From contig CP072660.1 of NCBI GenBank assembly GCA_029637525.1, positions 1,203,612-1,267,611 on the forward strand: DNA of 64,000 nucleotides. Direction: 5' to 3'. Shown in pieces: positions 35,761 to 44,161 of the stretch (positions are counted from its first letter, which is position 1; each line of letters starts with the position of its first letter). The position numbers were made by a program, and so were the translations under genes. This stretch comes from Desulfurococcaceae archaeon MEX13E-LK6-19. Its GTDB lineage: Archaea; Thermoproteota; Thermoprotei_A; Sulfolobales; Desulfurococcaceae. The notes beneath the pieces are model-generated. The model worked only from the letters and a program-made list of their open reading frames with translations. It was not told where the DNA came from and did not search any database.

Positions 35761-37881
35761 ATGGTTTTTGGAGGTGTCTCTTTGGTTATCACTGATTTTA
35801 TTGCTAAGGCATGCCGGCATGGCTGGAGAGCCCTTGTTGTATCCATTGGTTCTATTAACGATCTCGCTATGATGCTTAAGGAAGAGGATCTACGCATAGG
35901 TCTTTGTATTAGTAGGCAAGAAAAGAGTATCGAGCAATGCGGGAACGTTGTGGGGTTCCGGGAGGCACACCGGCTTATTGGCGGGGAATACGAGAGTGTT
36001 GCTTTGTTTCTTGAGGGTGTTCGTGGTTGGCCTGGTAATTTGTTGGCTGCTGTCACAGAGCTTGTTTCGTCTCATGGTTTCTTCTTGGTGCAAGTACCAC
36101 GAGAACTGGCTTCAACAAGGTTTGGGAGATACTTTATTGATTGTGCGAGATCTTCTAGAAACGTGCTCGTTATAGATAATGGAAGAGTGATTTATAGGAG
36201 CATAGTTGAAGACAAACCTGTTTACCCTGCGAAGCCAAGGCCTGTTAGCAAGGATAGGTTTGTCAGGAGACTCGAGGAACTCGCTGTTAACGAGGAGCAA
36301 GCTAGGGTCATAAGGATTTACCCTAGGTTTCTCTATGGTAGCGAGAAGCTATTTCTTATCCACGGCGATCGTGGTAGGGGTAAGAGTAGTATAATGGGGC
36401 TTCTAGCTGCCTATACTATGGTGAGGAAACCCGGCAGGTACATCGTGACGAGCCATAGCCTTGTCTCGGTACAGAGTTTCTTCAGGATGCTGGTCAAGGG
36501 CTTAGAGAAGCTATCGGTGAAACCTCTCGTGTATAAGAAGAAGGATCTTATACAGGGAGTGTCCACAGGGTCTTCATCAATAAAATATGTTGAGCCATGG
36601 CTTGTACGGGAAGACAGCGGTAAACCATTGTTTGTCGATGAAGCAGCTGGGGTTGGTGTTGCACGTGTTAGACGATGGTATAGGAGGGTAGGGAAGCTTG
36701 TTGCATCATCTACCATCCATGGATACGAGGGTAGTGGCAGGGTTTTGTTGAAACTTCTGAACGAATACTTCCGCAGATCAATTGTTATGAAACTAGTGTA
36801 TCCAGTAAGGTATCCTCCACAGGATCCTCTTGAAGAATTTCTCTACAAGGTATTCCATCTTGATGCAGAACCTCCTGAAATAAGAGAAGTAGCTGAACCA
36901 CTAAACTACAAGACTATAAGGCAACAAGAACTAGCGTCAAACTATGATCTCTTGAGAAAAGTCTATGGACTACTTGTGACAGCACACTATAGGAACGAGC
37001 CTGACGATCTTGTTCTTCTACTCGATACAGACTATTTCGATCTAAGGGTAGTAATTGACTCTATGGGTAACGTTGTTGCCGTAGCACAGTTGAGAGTTGA
37101 AGAAGCACTACCTGGCACGGAGCCATCGAAACTAGCTGACCTAGGGTACAGGATTGTCGACAAACTTGACAGGTATGGTATATATGAACGGGTTACCGGC
37201 ACGAGGATCTGGAGGATCGTACGTATAGCAGTTACTCCACCACTACAACGCAAGGGCATAGGCTCGAGGCTACTCAACTACATCGAGAATGAAGCATCTG
37301 AGAAAAACATTAGCGCTATTGCAGCAATATTCTCTGGATTCAACATCATAAGGTTTTGGCTGAAAAACAACTATACACCAATATACATTAGCCCAAGATA
37401 CAATAGGATCACGGGAGAGAAGAACATTATTGTACTAAAGCCTCTTGACGGTAAGTGGAAGAATATAGAGGAAGTATTAGGCAAAATAATGTTCAGTACA
37501 ATACATTATGCAGGACACATCCTCTTCAGGGATCTCTCGGCAGAGAAGACAAGCACAATAATGCGCTACCTTATGGAGAAAGGTCTTGCTAGAGAAATAG
37601 GTATTGAAGTAACTTGTAAAAGACTAGAAAAATACCTTGAAGGAAATCTCTATCATGAGTCAATAGTAGACATCCTCTATAATTATATAAAAGGTATTAA
37701 TATAGAAGACGTTAATGACCAAGAACTCCTCCTTATTACAGCCCGGCTTATACAGGGAAAAACGATCTCTGATATAGCGAAAATTCTCGGTAAGCAATTG
37801 AAGCAAACAGAGGAACTAGTCGAGAAGACTATGAGGAAATTAGCACAACAACTACACAGCACACTTTGTCATAGACAATAG
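35761..37881 (+). CDS. tmcA: tRNA(Met) cytidine acetyltransferase TmcA
   Basis: 706 residues. Order: N-terminal DUF1726 domain, a P-loop helicase-like ATPase (Walker A HGDRGRGKSS near residues 198-207; Walker B-like LFVDEAAG near 295), then a GNAT acetyltransferase (RIAVTPPLQRKGIGSRLLNYIE near 490) and a C-terminal tRNA-binding tail. TmcA uses ATP and acetyl-CoA to make N4-acetylcytidine in tRNA; archaeal enzymes can modify many rRNA/tRNA CCG sites, which aids growth at high temperature. Own promoter; ATG at 35761. Confidence 0.95.
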   Translation: MVFGGVSLVITDFIAKACRHGWRALVVSIGSINDLAMMLKEEDLRIGLCISRQEKSIEQCGNVVGFREAHRLIGGEYESVALFLEGVRGWPGNLLAAVTELVSSHGFFLVQVPRELASTRFGRYFIDCARSSRNVLVIDNGRVIYRSIVEDKPVYPAKPRPVSKDRFVRRLEELAVNEEQARVIRIYPRFLYGSEKLFLIHGDRGRGKSSIMGLLAAYTMVRKPGRYIVTSHSLVSVQSFFRMLVKGLEKLSVKPLVYKKKDLIQGVSTGSSSIKYVEPWLVREDSGKPLFVDEAAGVGVARVRRWYRRVGKLVASSTIHGYEGSGRVLLKLLNEYFRRSIVMKLVYPVRYPPQDPLEEFLYKVFHLDAEPPEIREVAEPLNYKTIRQQELASNYDLLRKVYGLLVTAHYRNEPDDLVLLLDTDYFDLRVVIDSMGNVVAVAQLRVEEALPGTEPSKLADLGYRIVDKLDRYGIYERVTGTRIWRIVRIAVTPPLQRKGIGSRLLNYIENEASEKNISAIAAIFSGFNIIRFWLKNNYTPIYISPRYNRITGEKNIIVLKPLDGKWKNIEEVLGKIMFSTIHYAGHILFRDLSAEKTSTIMRYLMEKGLAREIGIEVTCKRLEKYLEGNLYHESIVDILYNYIKGINIEDVNDQELLLITARLIQGKTISDIAKILGKQLKQTEELVEKTMRKLAQQLHSTLCHRQ

Positions 37882-37935
37882 TATTGGTTTAGGTGTATTC
37901 AGCTACATCATGCCACTATTGTATGTTGAAGAATA

Positions 37936-38244
37936 CTATAACCCAAATCTCTTTAGTATCTTGCCTGCTTTGAATATCATTCTCAGTATAAGCAGTAGTA
38001 TACCAATAACTATTATGAGTAACAGTATTACAAAGAACGCCAATAAGCCTCCTAGGGCTCCCACGAATCCACCCATGTATGGTGACAGCAGGTACCCGAC
38101 AACTATGCCGAGGAGAAAGAATAGTAGACCGCCAAGGCTTATCCCTACATGTAATCCCTTGGTATTCTTTGTTAGAACCCGGTCTACAATAACACCAGCA
38201 ATAAAACATATGGTTCCTATTAACGTGATAAATAGCCAGTCCAA
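37936..38244 (-). CDS. Small three-helix membrane protein, hypothetical
   Basis: 102 residues with three hydrophobic helices (about 3-22, 32-52, 55-88), glycine-rich in the middle (GISLGGLLFF, GGFVGALGGLLAFF), and a basic C-terminal end (KAGKILKRFGL). No family recognised. Convergent with tmcA and 63 bases from the end of the MFS gene on its own strand. Confidence 0.6.
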   Translation of the reverse strand: MDWLFITLIGTICFIAGVIVDRVLTKNTKGLHVGISLGGLLFFLLGIVVGYLLSPYMGGFVGALGGLLAFFVILLLIIVIGILLLILRMIFKAGKILKRFGL

Positions 38245-38306
38245 CTAGCCATAACCTCCAGGTCTAGATCTATGGTTAGCATGTGATAAAACATTTTCTC
38301 CTCATA

Positions 38307-39509
38307 CTAGCTTAGTGTTTTTCTCTCGCTAAACATGCTGAGCGAGAGTATTAGTGTGGCAAATATTGTGTAGACAAGTATCCCCGGGCTCAATAGTACT
38401 GGTATGTATAGTATTGTATCTATCGATGTAATAATGAGTGGTATGAATGCTGCACTAATGTTTGATAGAAAGTTTATCGCTGTTGTCGCGAGCTCTGGGT
38501 CACTTGTAGTTTTTGCGGCGTAACCTCTTATTATTGGCTTGAAGACAGTGTTGCTTACACGAGGCAGTATTGTAAGCATATAGAGTATTTCTGGCAGTAG
38601 CTTCAGTGAGAGTATTGCTAGTGATGCTATCACTATGTAGCCTATAGCCAGGGGTATTGACCTGGATGGATGCTTGTCCATGATATAGGACACGATATAG
38701 CTCACAACAAGTGCTGCATACCCCGTATAGCTCCACAGTATTCTGGCAAGGATACTTGTGTAACCGCTGACGTTCTTTGCATAAGCCATTATGTAGTCTA
38801 GTGAAAGACCCGTCATCCCGCCAACTATGACTACCAATGGGATCACGCTTGAGAGTTCGCGGAAAACCCTCATATACGACATTCTTATCTTCTTGATAGA
38901 CTTCTCTCTCCTCGACACATGGGTTGGCGCTATCAACGTGTACGGGATCACTGCGGCAAGCAAAAGTGTTATTGAGAACACGAACAATACCGTCTGACCC
39001 AGGTACTCCTCGATAAAACCGCCAGCCCATATGCCAGCATTATACGCTATAGAGCCAGCTATGAAGTAAAGACTCATAGCACGAGACCTATACTCCATGG
39101 GCACAGAAGCCATTACAAGACTCTGCATGAGAGGCCAGAGTAGCCCGGCAGAAAACCCCTCCAAAACCCTTACAATAGGGTAGAACTGCCAGGGAACAAT
39201 AGTATAGAGCATTATTGATAAACACCATAGAAACAATGCCAGCGCTCCAGAAAGCCTATACCCACGCTCCTTGATCAAAAAACCAGTACACAAACTAGCA
39301 AACCCACGGCTAACCATAAAACCAGTAGTCAGCAAAGCAACATAAAACAACCCTTGTTCCTCGAGAACACTGAAAACGATAAGAGGACGAATAAACCCGG
39401 CAACAACCATGCCAACCACAACAACATAAAGAGCAGTAACATAACCACGAGACAAAAGAGACCTGGCTAACCAGTCAATACGAGCAATCAACTTCACTCC
39501 CAACACCAT
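38307..39509 (-). CDS. Major facilitator superfamily transporter
   Basis: 400 residues, about eleven to twelve membrane helices. The signature FLIKERGYRLSGALALFLW follows helix 2 and RVLEGFSAGLLWPLMQSL follows helix 4. A basic loop (SRREKSIKKIRMSYMR) separates the halves. Substrate unknown; the sequence is distinct from the MFS protein at 9.3 kb. Confidence 0.85.
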   Translation of the reverse strand: MVLGVKLIARIDWLARSLLSRGYVTALYVVVVGMVVAGFIRPLIVFSVLEEQGLFYVALLTTGFMVSRGFASLCTGFLIKERGYRLSGALALFLWCLSIMLYTIVPWQFYPIVRVLEGFSAGLLWPLMQSLVMASVPMEYRSRAMSLYFIAGSIAYNAGIWAGGFIEEYLGQTVLFVFSITLLLAAVIPYTLIAPTHVSRREKSIKKIRMSYMRVFRELSSVIPLVVIVGGMTGLSLDYIMAYAKNVSGYTSILARILWSYTGYAALVVSYIVSYIMDKHPSRSIPLAIGYIVIASLAILSLKLLPEILYMLTILPRVSNTVFKPIIRGYAAKTTSDPELATTAINFLSNISAAFIPLIITSIDTILYIPVLLSPGILVYTIFATLILSLSMFSERKTLS

Positions 39510-39597
39510 ACAAGAAAATCATAGGAAACTAGTTCTCTAATACATTTCAACCAATAATTAAAACCTTGTTTACCTTTTCAACTATATAACACCTAAG

Positions 39598-39672
39598 ATG
39601 GTTGTTTACATGATACTCTTCATTATTGCTTTGGCTATGTACTTGTATACGCTGAAGCTATTACACCAATAA
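39598..39672 (+). CDS. Possible 24-residue membrane peptide upstream of nikR
   Basis: ATG at 39598 opens 24 codons to TAA 39670. The product is a single hydrophobic helix (VYMILFIIALAMYLYTLKLL) with a basic end. It follows an AT-rich TATA-like stretch (ACTATATAAC near 39580-39589) and precedes nikR by 92 bases. Such short frames are common by chance in AT-rich gaps; listed because composition and placement fit a leader or small membrane peptide. Confidence 0.25.
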   Translation: MVVYMILFIIALAMYLYTLKLLHQ

Positions 39673-39727
39673 ATTCTTGTGGCGAACACAATGTGTAAAA
39701 CAGGAGTGGTGCAACATATTTGTCTTC

Positions 39728-39740
39728 TAGTATGTTACTA
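39728..39740. promoter_or_regulatory. TAGTA-TGT-TACTA inverted repeat before nikR
   Basis: A perfect 5-3-5 inverted repeat ends 24 bases before the GTG of nikR, just upstream of its GGTGGAGGTG ribosome site. It is a possible autoregulatory site. A GGTGCA half-site like those in the chelatase regulon lies at 39708-39713. Confidence 0.3.
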
Positions 39741-39764
39741 TTCTTGTGGTGGAGGTGCTGATTT

Positions 39765-40163
39765 GTGCCTAAGAGATTTGGTGTGTATATCCCTGAGGAC
39801 CTCGAGAAAGATGTGGAGCTCTGTATGAAAGCCTTGGGTCTTAAGAGTAAATCTCGCCTCATCCAGGAGGCGTTGCGGTCTTTTATAGTTGAGCATAAGT
39901 GGAGACTAAAAGGTAATGTAGCCGGGATTATTGGAGTGATATATAATCATGATGTAGGGGATGTTGATGAGAAGCTAACTGATGTACAACACGAGTACCT
40001 GGATATAATTAATAGTACTGTACATGTACACTTGGATAAAGAGAAATGTATGCTAGTTATAATAGTACGTGGCCCAACGAGCAGGATCAAGGAGTTGATA
40101 AATAAGATCATGGCGTTGAAGGGCGTATTGGTGGCAAGACCGATGCTTCTTGCGGCTGAGTAA
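39765..40163 (+). CDS. nikR: NikR-type nickel-responsive ribbon-helix-helix regulator
   Basis: 132 residues. Residues 1-45 are a ribbon-helix-helix domain (KRFGVYIPEDLEKDVELC, SKSRLIQEALRSF). The rest is an ACT-like metal-sensing domain in which H76, H87, H89 and C95 are all present at the same numbers as the square-planar Ni site of E. coli NikR. It should therefore bind nickel and then DNA as a tetramer. The GTG start follows GGTGGAGGTG by seven bases. Candidate targets are the importer/chelatase genes 2-11 kb downstream, which share a two-turn inverted repeat (inference). Confidence 0.9.
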   Translation: MPKRFGVYIPEDLEKDVELCMKALGLKSKSRLIQEALRSFIVEHKWRLKGNVAGIIGVIYNHDVGDVDEKLTDVQHEYLDIINSTVHVHLDKEKCMLVIIVRGPTSRIKELINKIMALKGVLVARPMLLAAE

Positions 40164-40238
40164 AGAATGAAATAATTGATAAGCCATCACTACTCCAGGA
40201 TCTTTAGACCCTCTCTGTTTGAATATATTGAGAAAAAT

Positions 40239-41135
40239 CTATATGGTTATTATTTTGCCTGTATGTAGTTTCTCAAAGTTGTTCCCGTATTCCTCGAGGA
40301 ATAATGCTTCAGCTCTAAGGCCTGTGCAGTGTCCTGTGTAGATCTTTTTGATATCTAGTTCTTTGAGTTTCCCTATGGTTTGCATAATTCTTTGTTTTGA
40401 AGCATTGATTAAATGAAAGCCCCCGATGACAGCATATACATTCTCGATGTTGGTTAAGGTAACTGCCTTGTTTACAATACTTGCGACGCCGGGGTGCGAA
40501 CAACCAGTTATTACAACAAGTCCCTTCCTTGTATTAATAGCCAGGCTTATTTCATCATTGACTGTATCAGGTACTATTCTCTCGCCATCAATCTTGTAGA
40601 GGTTGGTTGATTGTTTCTCAAAGTCGTATCTCTCGTCAGGGCTTATCTCTCCTAGCACAATTACTCCGGGAGCCAGTCTGACAGGATCTCTTGTTAAGAT
40701 TAGTATACCGCCTTGTCTTTCAATGCTTTCCTTTGTTCCTCCACGGAGAGGGGGAATACCAGCGTATATGAACTCTGGTTCCATGGCAAAGCTTTTCTTA
40801 AAGATCTCTGGGTGAGCAATAATTGGTATCTCCTTGTTTACCTCCTTGATTATGCCCATTAGTCCTCCTGTGTGGTCGAAATGACTGTGTGATAAGATAA
40901 TTATGTCAATACGCCGCGGATCTAGATCGAGTAATTTCATGTTGTATAGTATGGGTTCAGCATAAGAACCTGTATCAAAGAGCAACCACTTCTTTTTGCC
41001 ATTATATTTGACCTCGATAAGGTAGGAAACACCATGTTGAGCCCAGAAGATACTATTGTAACCAGCATAATCATCAGCTAGAACGTAGAGTTTAAACTCA
41101 TCAACTACGTCAAGCTTGTTCATTTGATTTTTCAC
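40239..41135 (-). CDS. Metallo-beta-lactamase-fold hydrolase, COG1237 (MJ0301-like)
   Basis: 298 residues with the dinuclear metal motif HSHFDH (H83, H85, D87, H88), preceded by LLFDTGSYAEPILYNM and followed by VVITGCSHPG and KKIYTGHCTG. This is the COG1237 pattern; MJ0301 of Methanocaldococcus, a member, has been annotated as a dihydropterin-ribofuranosylaminobenzene phosphate synthase in the methanopterin pathway, though that activity is not firmly placed. Given the pterin island 14 kb away, a link is possible but unproven. Ends 75 bases from nikR. Confidence 0.75.
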   Translation of the reverse strand: MKNQMNKLDVVDEFKLYVLADDYAGYNSIFWAQHGVSYLIEVKYNGKKKWLLFDTGSYAEPILYNMKLLDLDPRRIDIIILSHSHFDHTGGLMGIIKEVNKEIPIIAHPEIFKKSFAMEPEFIYAGIPPLRGGTKESIERQGGILILTRDPVRLAPGVIVLGEISPDERYDFEKQSTNLYKIDGERIVPDTVNDEISLAINTRKGLVVITGCSHPGVASIVNKAVTLTNIENVYAVIGGFHLINASKQRIMQTIGKLKELDIKKIYTGHCTGLRAEALFLEEYGNNFEKLHTGKIITI

Positions 41136-41184
41136 CTGTATATTTAAACAATTTTTCTCAAGTATACAGTATAGTTCTAGGGTT

Positions 41185-42240
41185 TTAGAATATTCTTACT
41201 TTTTGATTACTTAACGGGCGTATTTTTATCTTGGTTTTACGTATAATGATACGTAACAGTGTAGTTAGGACAGCTATCGTTAGAAGTATTGCTATCAGGA
41301 AGCTCCTAAAGTATAGTATGGTGGCACCGAGTAGTAGCACATGTGCATAGCTCGGTATCTTTGGAGGCAACGTGTATTGCTCTAGTCTTTTACACATTTC
41401 AACCCAGCTATCATCATCAACTTTTCTCCACTCGGGAAAAATTTCAACATAGTCTTCAACACTCTTGATCCCATGCAGTATCGACTTATACAATGTAGTG
41501 CGATCCGTAAAGTGGACTAAATACAAGCCAACCAGAGTTAAAGGCTTAACTAGGAAACCATGGTCTCTTCCGATAACCAAGTCGAGTCCACGCATATTAA
41601 CGATTATATTGGGGCTTTGTTCCTTGACTTCTCTAACAAGCTGTGCTGCCCATAGAGCCGTTGCAGCGATCTCTATTCTAGTGTGTTCATCTGTTATGTT
41701 TAGCTTATCGAGTATATCCTCTACAGTTTCTACAATCCATGGCTCCATGTAGAATATGTTGAATACTCTTCCAGCCATAGACTCTTCTACATAAGCTCCT
41801 TCAGTTCCAACCATTATATCCAAGTGATTGTGGGCACTACTCCATTCTCCACTAAACACACTATACGCTTCCAGATGATATGTAGCATTATACTCATTGA
41901 AGAGCTTCGGTGGAAACACTACAACATAGACGGTGGAGTCATGCTTTATGTCTACAGTAATCGTGATTTTCTTGGAGAACAAACCATAACTATACACGAT
42001 TTTTTCTACACAGTCTATCGGCAACTCCAACACTCTATCATCACATATATTACGGTAGTTTTTCGCCTCGCCATTTCTATAGAGTATCCTAATGTCTATA
42101 CATTCCTTGGGCAAATTAACTATGACAAGCTTCTTGTCTGGAGTAATAGAATACGTTATAGCATCCAGTAGTAGTGACGTAATAAAGTACACTAGTATTA
42201 ACAGTACAAGAATTCCCAGCAAAGATTGGTGTCTCGGCAA
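41185..42240 (-). CDS. Membrane-anchored extracellular protein of unknown function
   Basis: 351 residues. One helix at about 7-31 precedes a large domain (32-300) that should face outside, rich in beta strands and with N-x-T sites (YNATYHLEA, LNITDEH). Two further helices lie near 300-335, ending in a strongly basic tail (IIRKTKIKIRP). No recognised family. A minus-strand TATA-like element near 42310 suggests its own promoter, separate from the ABC importer operon just upstream. Confidence 0.6.
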   Translation of the reverse strand: MPRHQSLLGILVLLILVYFITSLLLDAITYSITPDKKLVIVNLPKECIDIRILYRNGEAKNYRNICDDRVLELPIDCVEKIVYSYGLFSKKITITVDIKHDSTVYVVVFPPKLFNEYNATYHLEAYSVFSGEWSSAHNHLDIMVGTEGAYVEESMAGRVFNIFYMEPWIVETVEDILDKLNITDEHTRIEIAATALWAAQLVREVKEQSPNIIVNMRGLDLVIGRDHGFLVKPLTLVGLYLVHFTDRTTLYKSILHGIKSVEDYVEIFPEWRKVDDDSWVEMCKRLEQYTLPPKIPSYAHVLLLGATILYFRSFLIAILLTIAVLTTLLRIIIRKTKIKIRPLSNQKVRIF

Positions 42241-42341
42241 TATTCTTCACCATGAAGTACTAGATTTAATTAAGAGATAATAGCGTGTTTATAGAAGACA
42301 CGTAATAAATTATATAAACAATACTTACACTAGATTGTTCT

Positions 42342-43142
42342 TCATAAATTAATGGCAGGGATCTTTGGTAGAACTATTGTGCGTTCATCCTTTGCTATAG
42401 TCTCGAACTCTACACCATATACCATGTTGAGGTTTCTTGGAGTTAATACTGTTGAAGGAGAACCATAGGCTACTACCTTGCCCTTATTAAGGAGTACTAT
42501 TTTGTCGCTGAAAAGAGAAGCCATTAATGGGTCGTGGAGAGTCATTATGGCAGCTTCAACTTTTCTATTCTTTACAAGACTCTTAATGATGCTCAATACT
42601 TTAAGTTCATTCGCTATATCGAGATGGGCTGTAGGCTCATCGAGTAATAGGATCTTTGCTTCCTGGACTAGTGCTCTAGCTATCAATACTAGTTGGAGCT
42701 GTCCTCCACTAACTTCGGCAATAGTCCTATCAGCCAGGTCTCTTATGCCTAGTTCCTCTAGGATCTCTAGTGCTCTCTCATACTCTCTCCTTGATGGGAG
42801 CGAGAACATTGAGTGATGTGGAGCCCTACCCATCAACACGAAGTCTATTACCTTGTATGCGAAGACGCTATGGTGTCTCTGGGGAACATAACCTATTATC
42901 TTGGCGAGTTCTCTACTAGTAATCTTGTTTACTTCCTTGCCGTTAATATAGATTGCTCCACGGGGTTTGAGTACTCTAAGAATACATTTGAGTATAGTGG
43001 TCTTACCAGCTCCATTAGGGCCTAGTATAGTTGTTACCTCGCCTCTAAGAATAGTGAATGAAACGTCTTCAAGAACCTTATGGACACCGTCATAAGAGTA
43101 GTTTAGGTTCTCGACACGAAGTATTATATTGCTTATCTCCAT
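42342..43142 (-). CDS. ABC transporter ATPase, BtuD/FecE/FhuC type
   Basis: 266 residues with Walker A GPNGAGKTT (about 39-47), Q-loop YVPQRHHSV, signature VSGGQLQLVLIARAL, Walker B KILLLDEPTAHLD and the H-loop TLHDP. The sequence matches ATPases of vitamin B12, haem and iron-chelate importers. Overlaps the permease gene by ten bases; third gene of the importer operon. Confidence 0.93.
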   Translation of the reverse strand: MEISNIILRVENLNYSYDGVHKVLEDVSFTILRGEVTTILGPNGAGKTTILKCILRVLKPRGAIYINGKEVNKITSRELAKIIGYVPQRHHSVFAYKVIDFVLMGRAPHHSMFSLPSRREYERALEILEELGIRDLADRTIAEVSGGQLQLVLIARALVQEAKILLLDEPTAHLDIANELKVLSIIKSLVKNRKVEAAIMTLHDPLMASLFSDKIVLLNKGKVVAYGSPSTVLTPRNLNMVYGVEFETIAKDERTIVLPKIPAINL

Positions 43143-44161
43143 ACTCTTCCAGCCCTCCTAAGTAAGTATATGAACAATGGGGCGCCCATCAGTGTAGTGA
43201 GTATTCCTATAGGGATTACTTCAGTCGTAAGGCATCTGGCTAGATCATCTGCCAAAACCATGTATGTTCCCCCAAGGAATACCGTGTAGAATATGACGTC
43301 ACGGTTGTCGGAGCCAATAGCTAGCCTGATGATGTGTGGCACTAGTAAGCCAACCCATCCTATGATCCCAGCGTAGGATACGGCTGTAGCAGCCATTAAC
43401 GCACATAGTACCGCACAGAACCCTCTCTCGAGGACAGGGTTTACGCCTAGTGCACGTGCTTCCTCGTCGCCAAGCGATAATATGTTGAGCCGCCACCTCA
43501 TTAGCACAAGCACTATAGTACATGGTATGATCACGATAGCCATTCTCTCTACATCACTCCACTTGGCAGCCTGCCCAATATCCCCCATGAGCCAGAAAGT
43601 TATGGATGCAAGTCTATGTGGATCTGGTGTAAGGAACTTCACCAACGATAATGCTGCTGAAAACAATGCATTAACTATAACACCTGACAAAACAAGAGAA
43701 ACTATAGACCCCCGCCCCCAGCCCCATGCTATAGCGAACACTATTATGAATGCCAGTAAGGCGAAAACAAGAGCTACCAGTTCTATAGGTATGTACCATG
43801 GTAGCAGAGCTATTGCAAGAGCCGCTCCGAATGCTGCACCAGCTGTTATCCCGAGTATATGAGTGCTTACAAGAGGGTTCCGGAGCATAGCTTGTAATGA
43901 GGCACCAGATGTAGCAAGAGCTATCCCTACTAATGCGGCTGCTAGTACGCGTGGAAGCCTGTACAGCAATACTATTCTCTCCACTGTCTCGGGAGGACTA
44001 TGGACAAGCCCTGGAGCCAATGCAGACAATATTGCCTCCAGGACATCAATAGGGCTTGTAGGATACCGTCCGAGAAACGAAGAGAAGATTATGGACAATG
44101 GTAGTGAAAAAACAATCAATATCTTTGCCACAGTTTTTCTCTCCATAACATTACTCACCAA
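43133..44161 (-). CDS. ABC transporter permease, BtuC/FecCD family
   Basis: 342 residues, about ten membrane helices. FecCD landmarks: LPRVLAAALVGIALATSGASLQAMLRNPL, GVIVNALFSAALSL and SYAGIIGWVGLLVPHIIRL, the last being the coupling-helix region that contacts the ATPase. This class imports cobalamin, haem, siderophores and other metal chelates. Overlaps the ATPase gene by ten bases and the binding-protein gene by eleven. Confidence 0.93.
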   Translation of the reverse strand: MVSNVMERKTVAKILIVFSLPLSIIFSSFLGRYPTSPIDVLEAILSALAPGLVHSPPETVERIVLLYRLPRVLAAALVGIALATSGASLQAMLRNPLVSTHILGITAGAAFGAALAIALLPWYIPIELVALVFALLAFIIVFAIAWGWGRGSIVSLVLSGVIVNALFSAALSLVKFLTPDPHRLASITFWLMGDIGQAAKWSDVERMAIVIIPCTIVLVLMRWRLNILSLGDEEARALGVNPVLERGFCAVLCALMAATAVSYAGIIGWVGLLVPHIIRLAIGSDNRDVIFYTVFLGGTYMVLADDLARCLTTEVIPIGILTTLMGAPLFIYLLRRAGRVWR

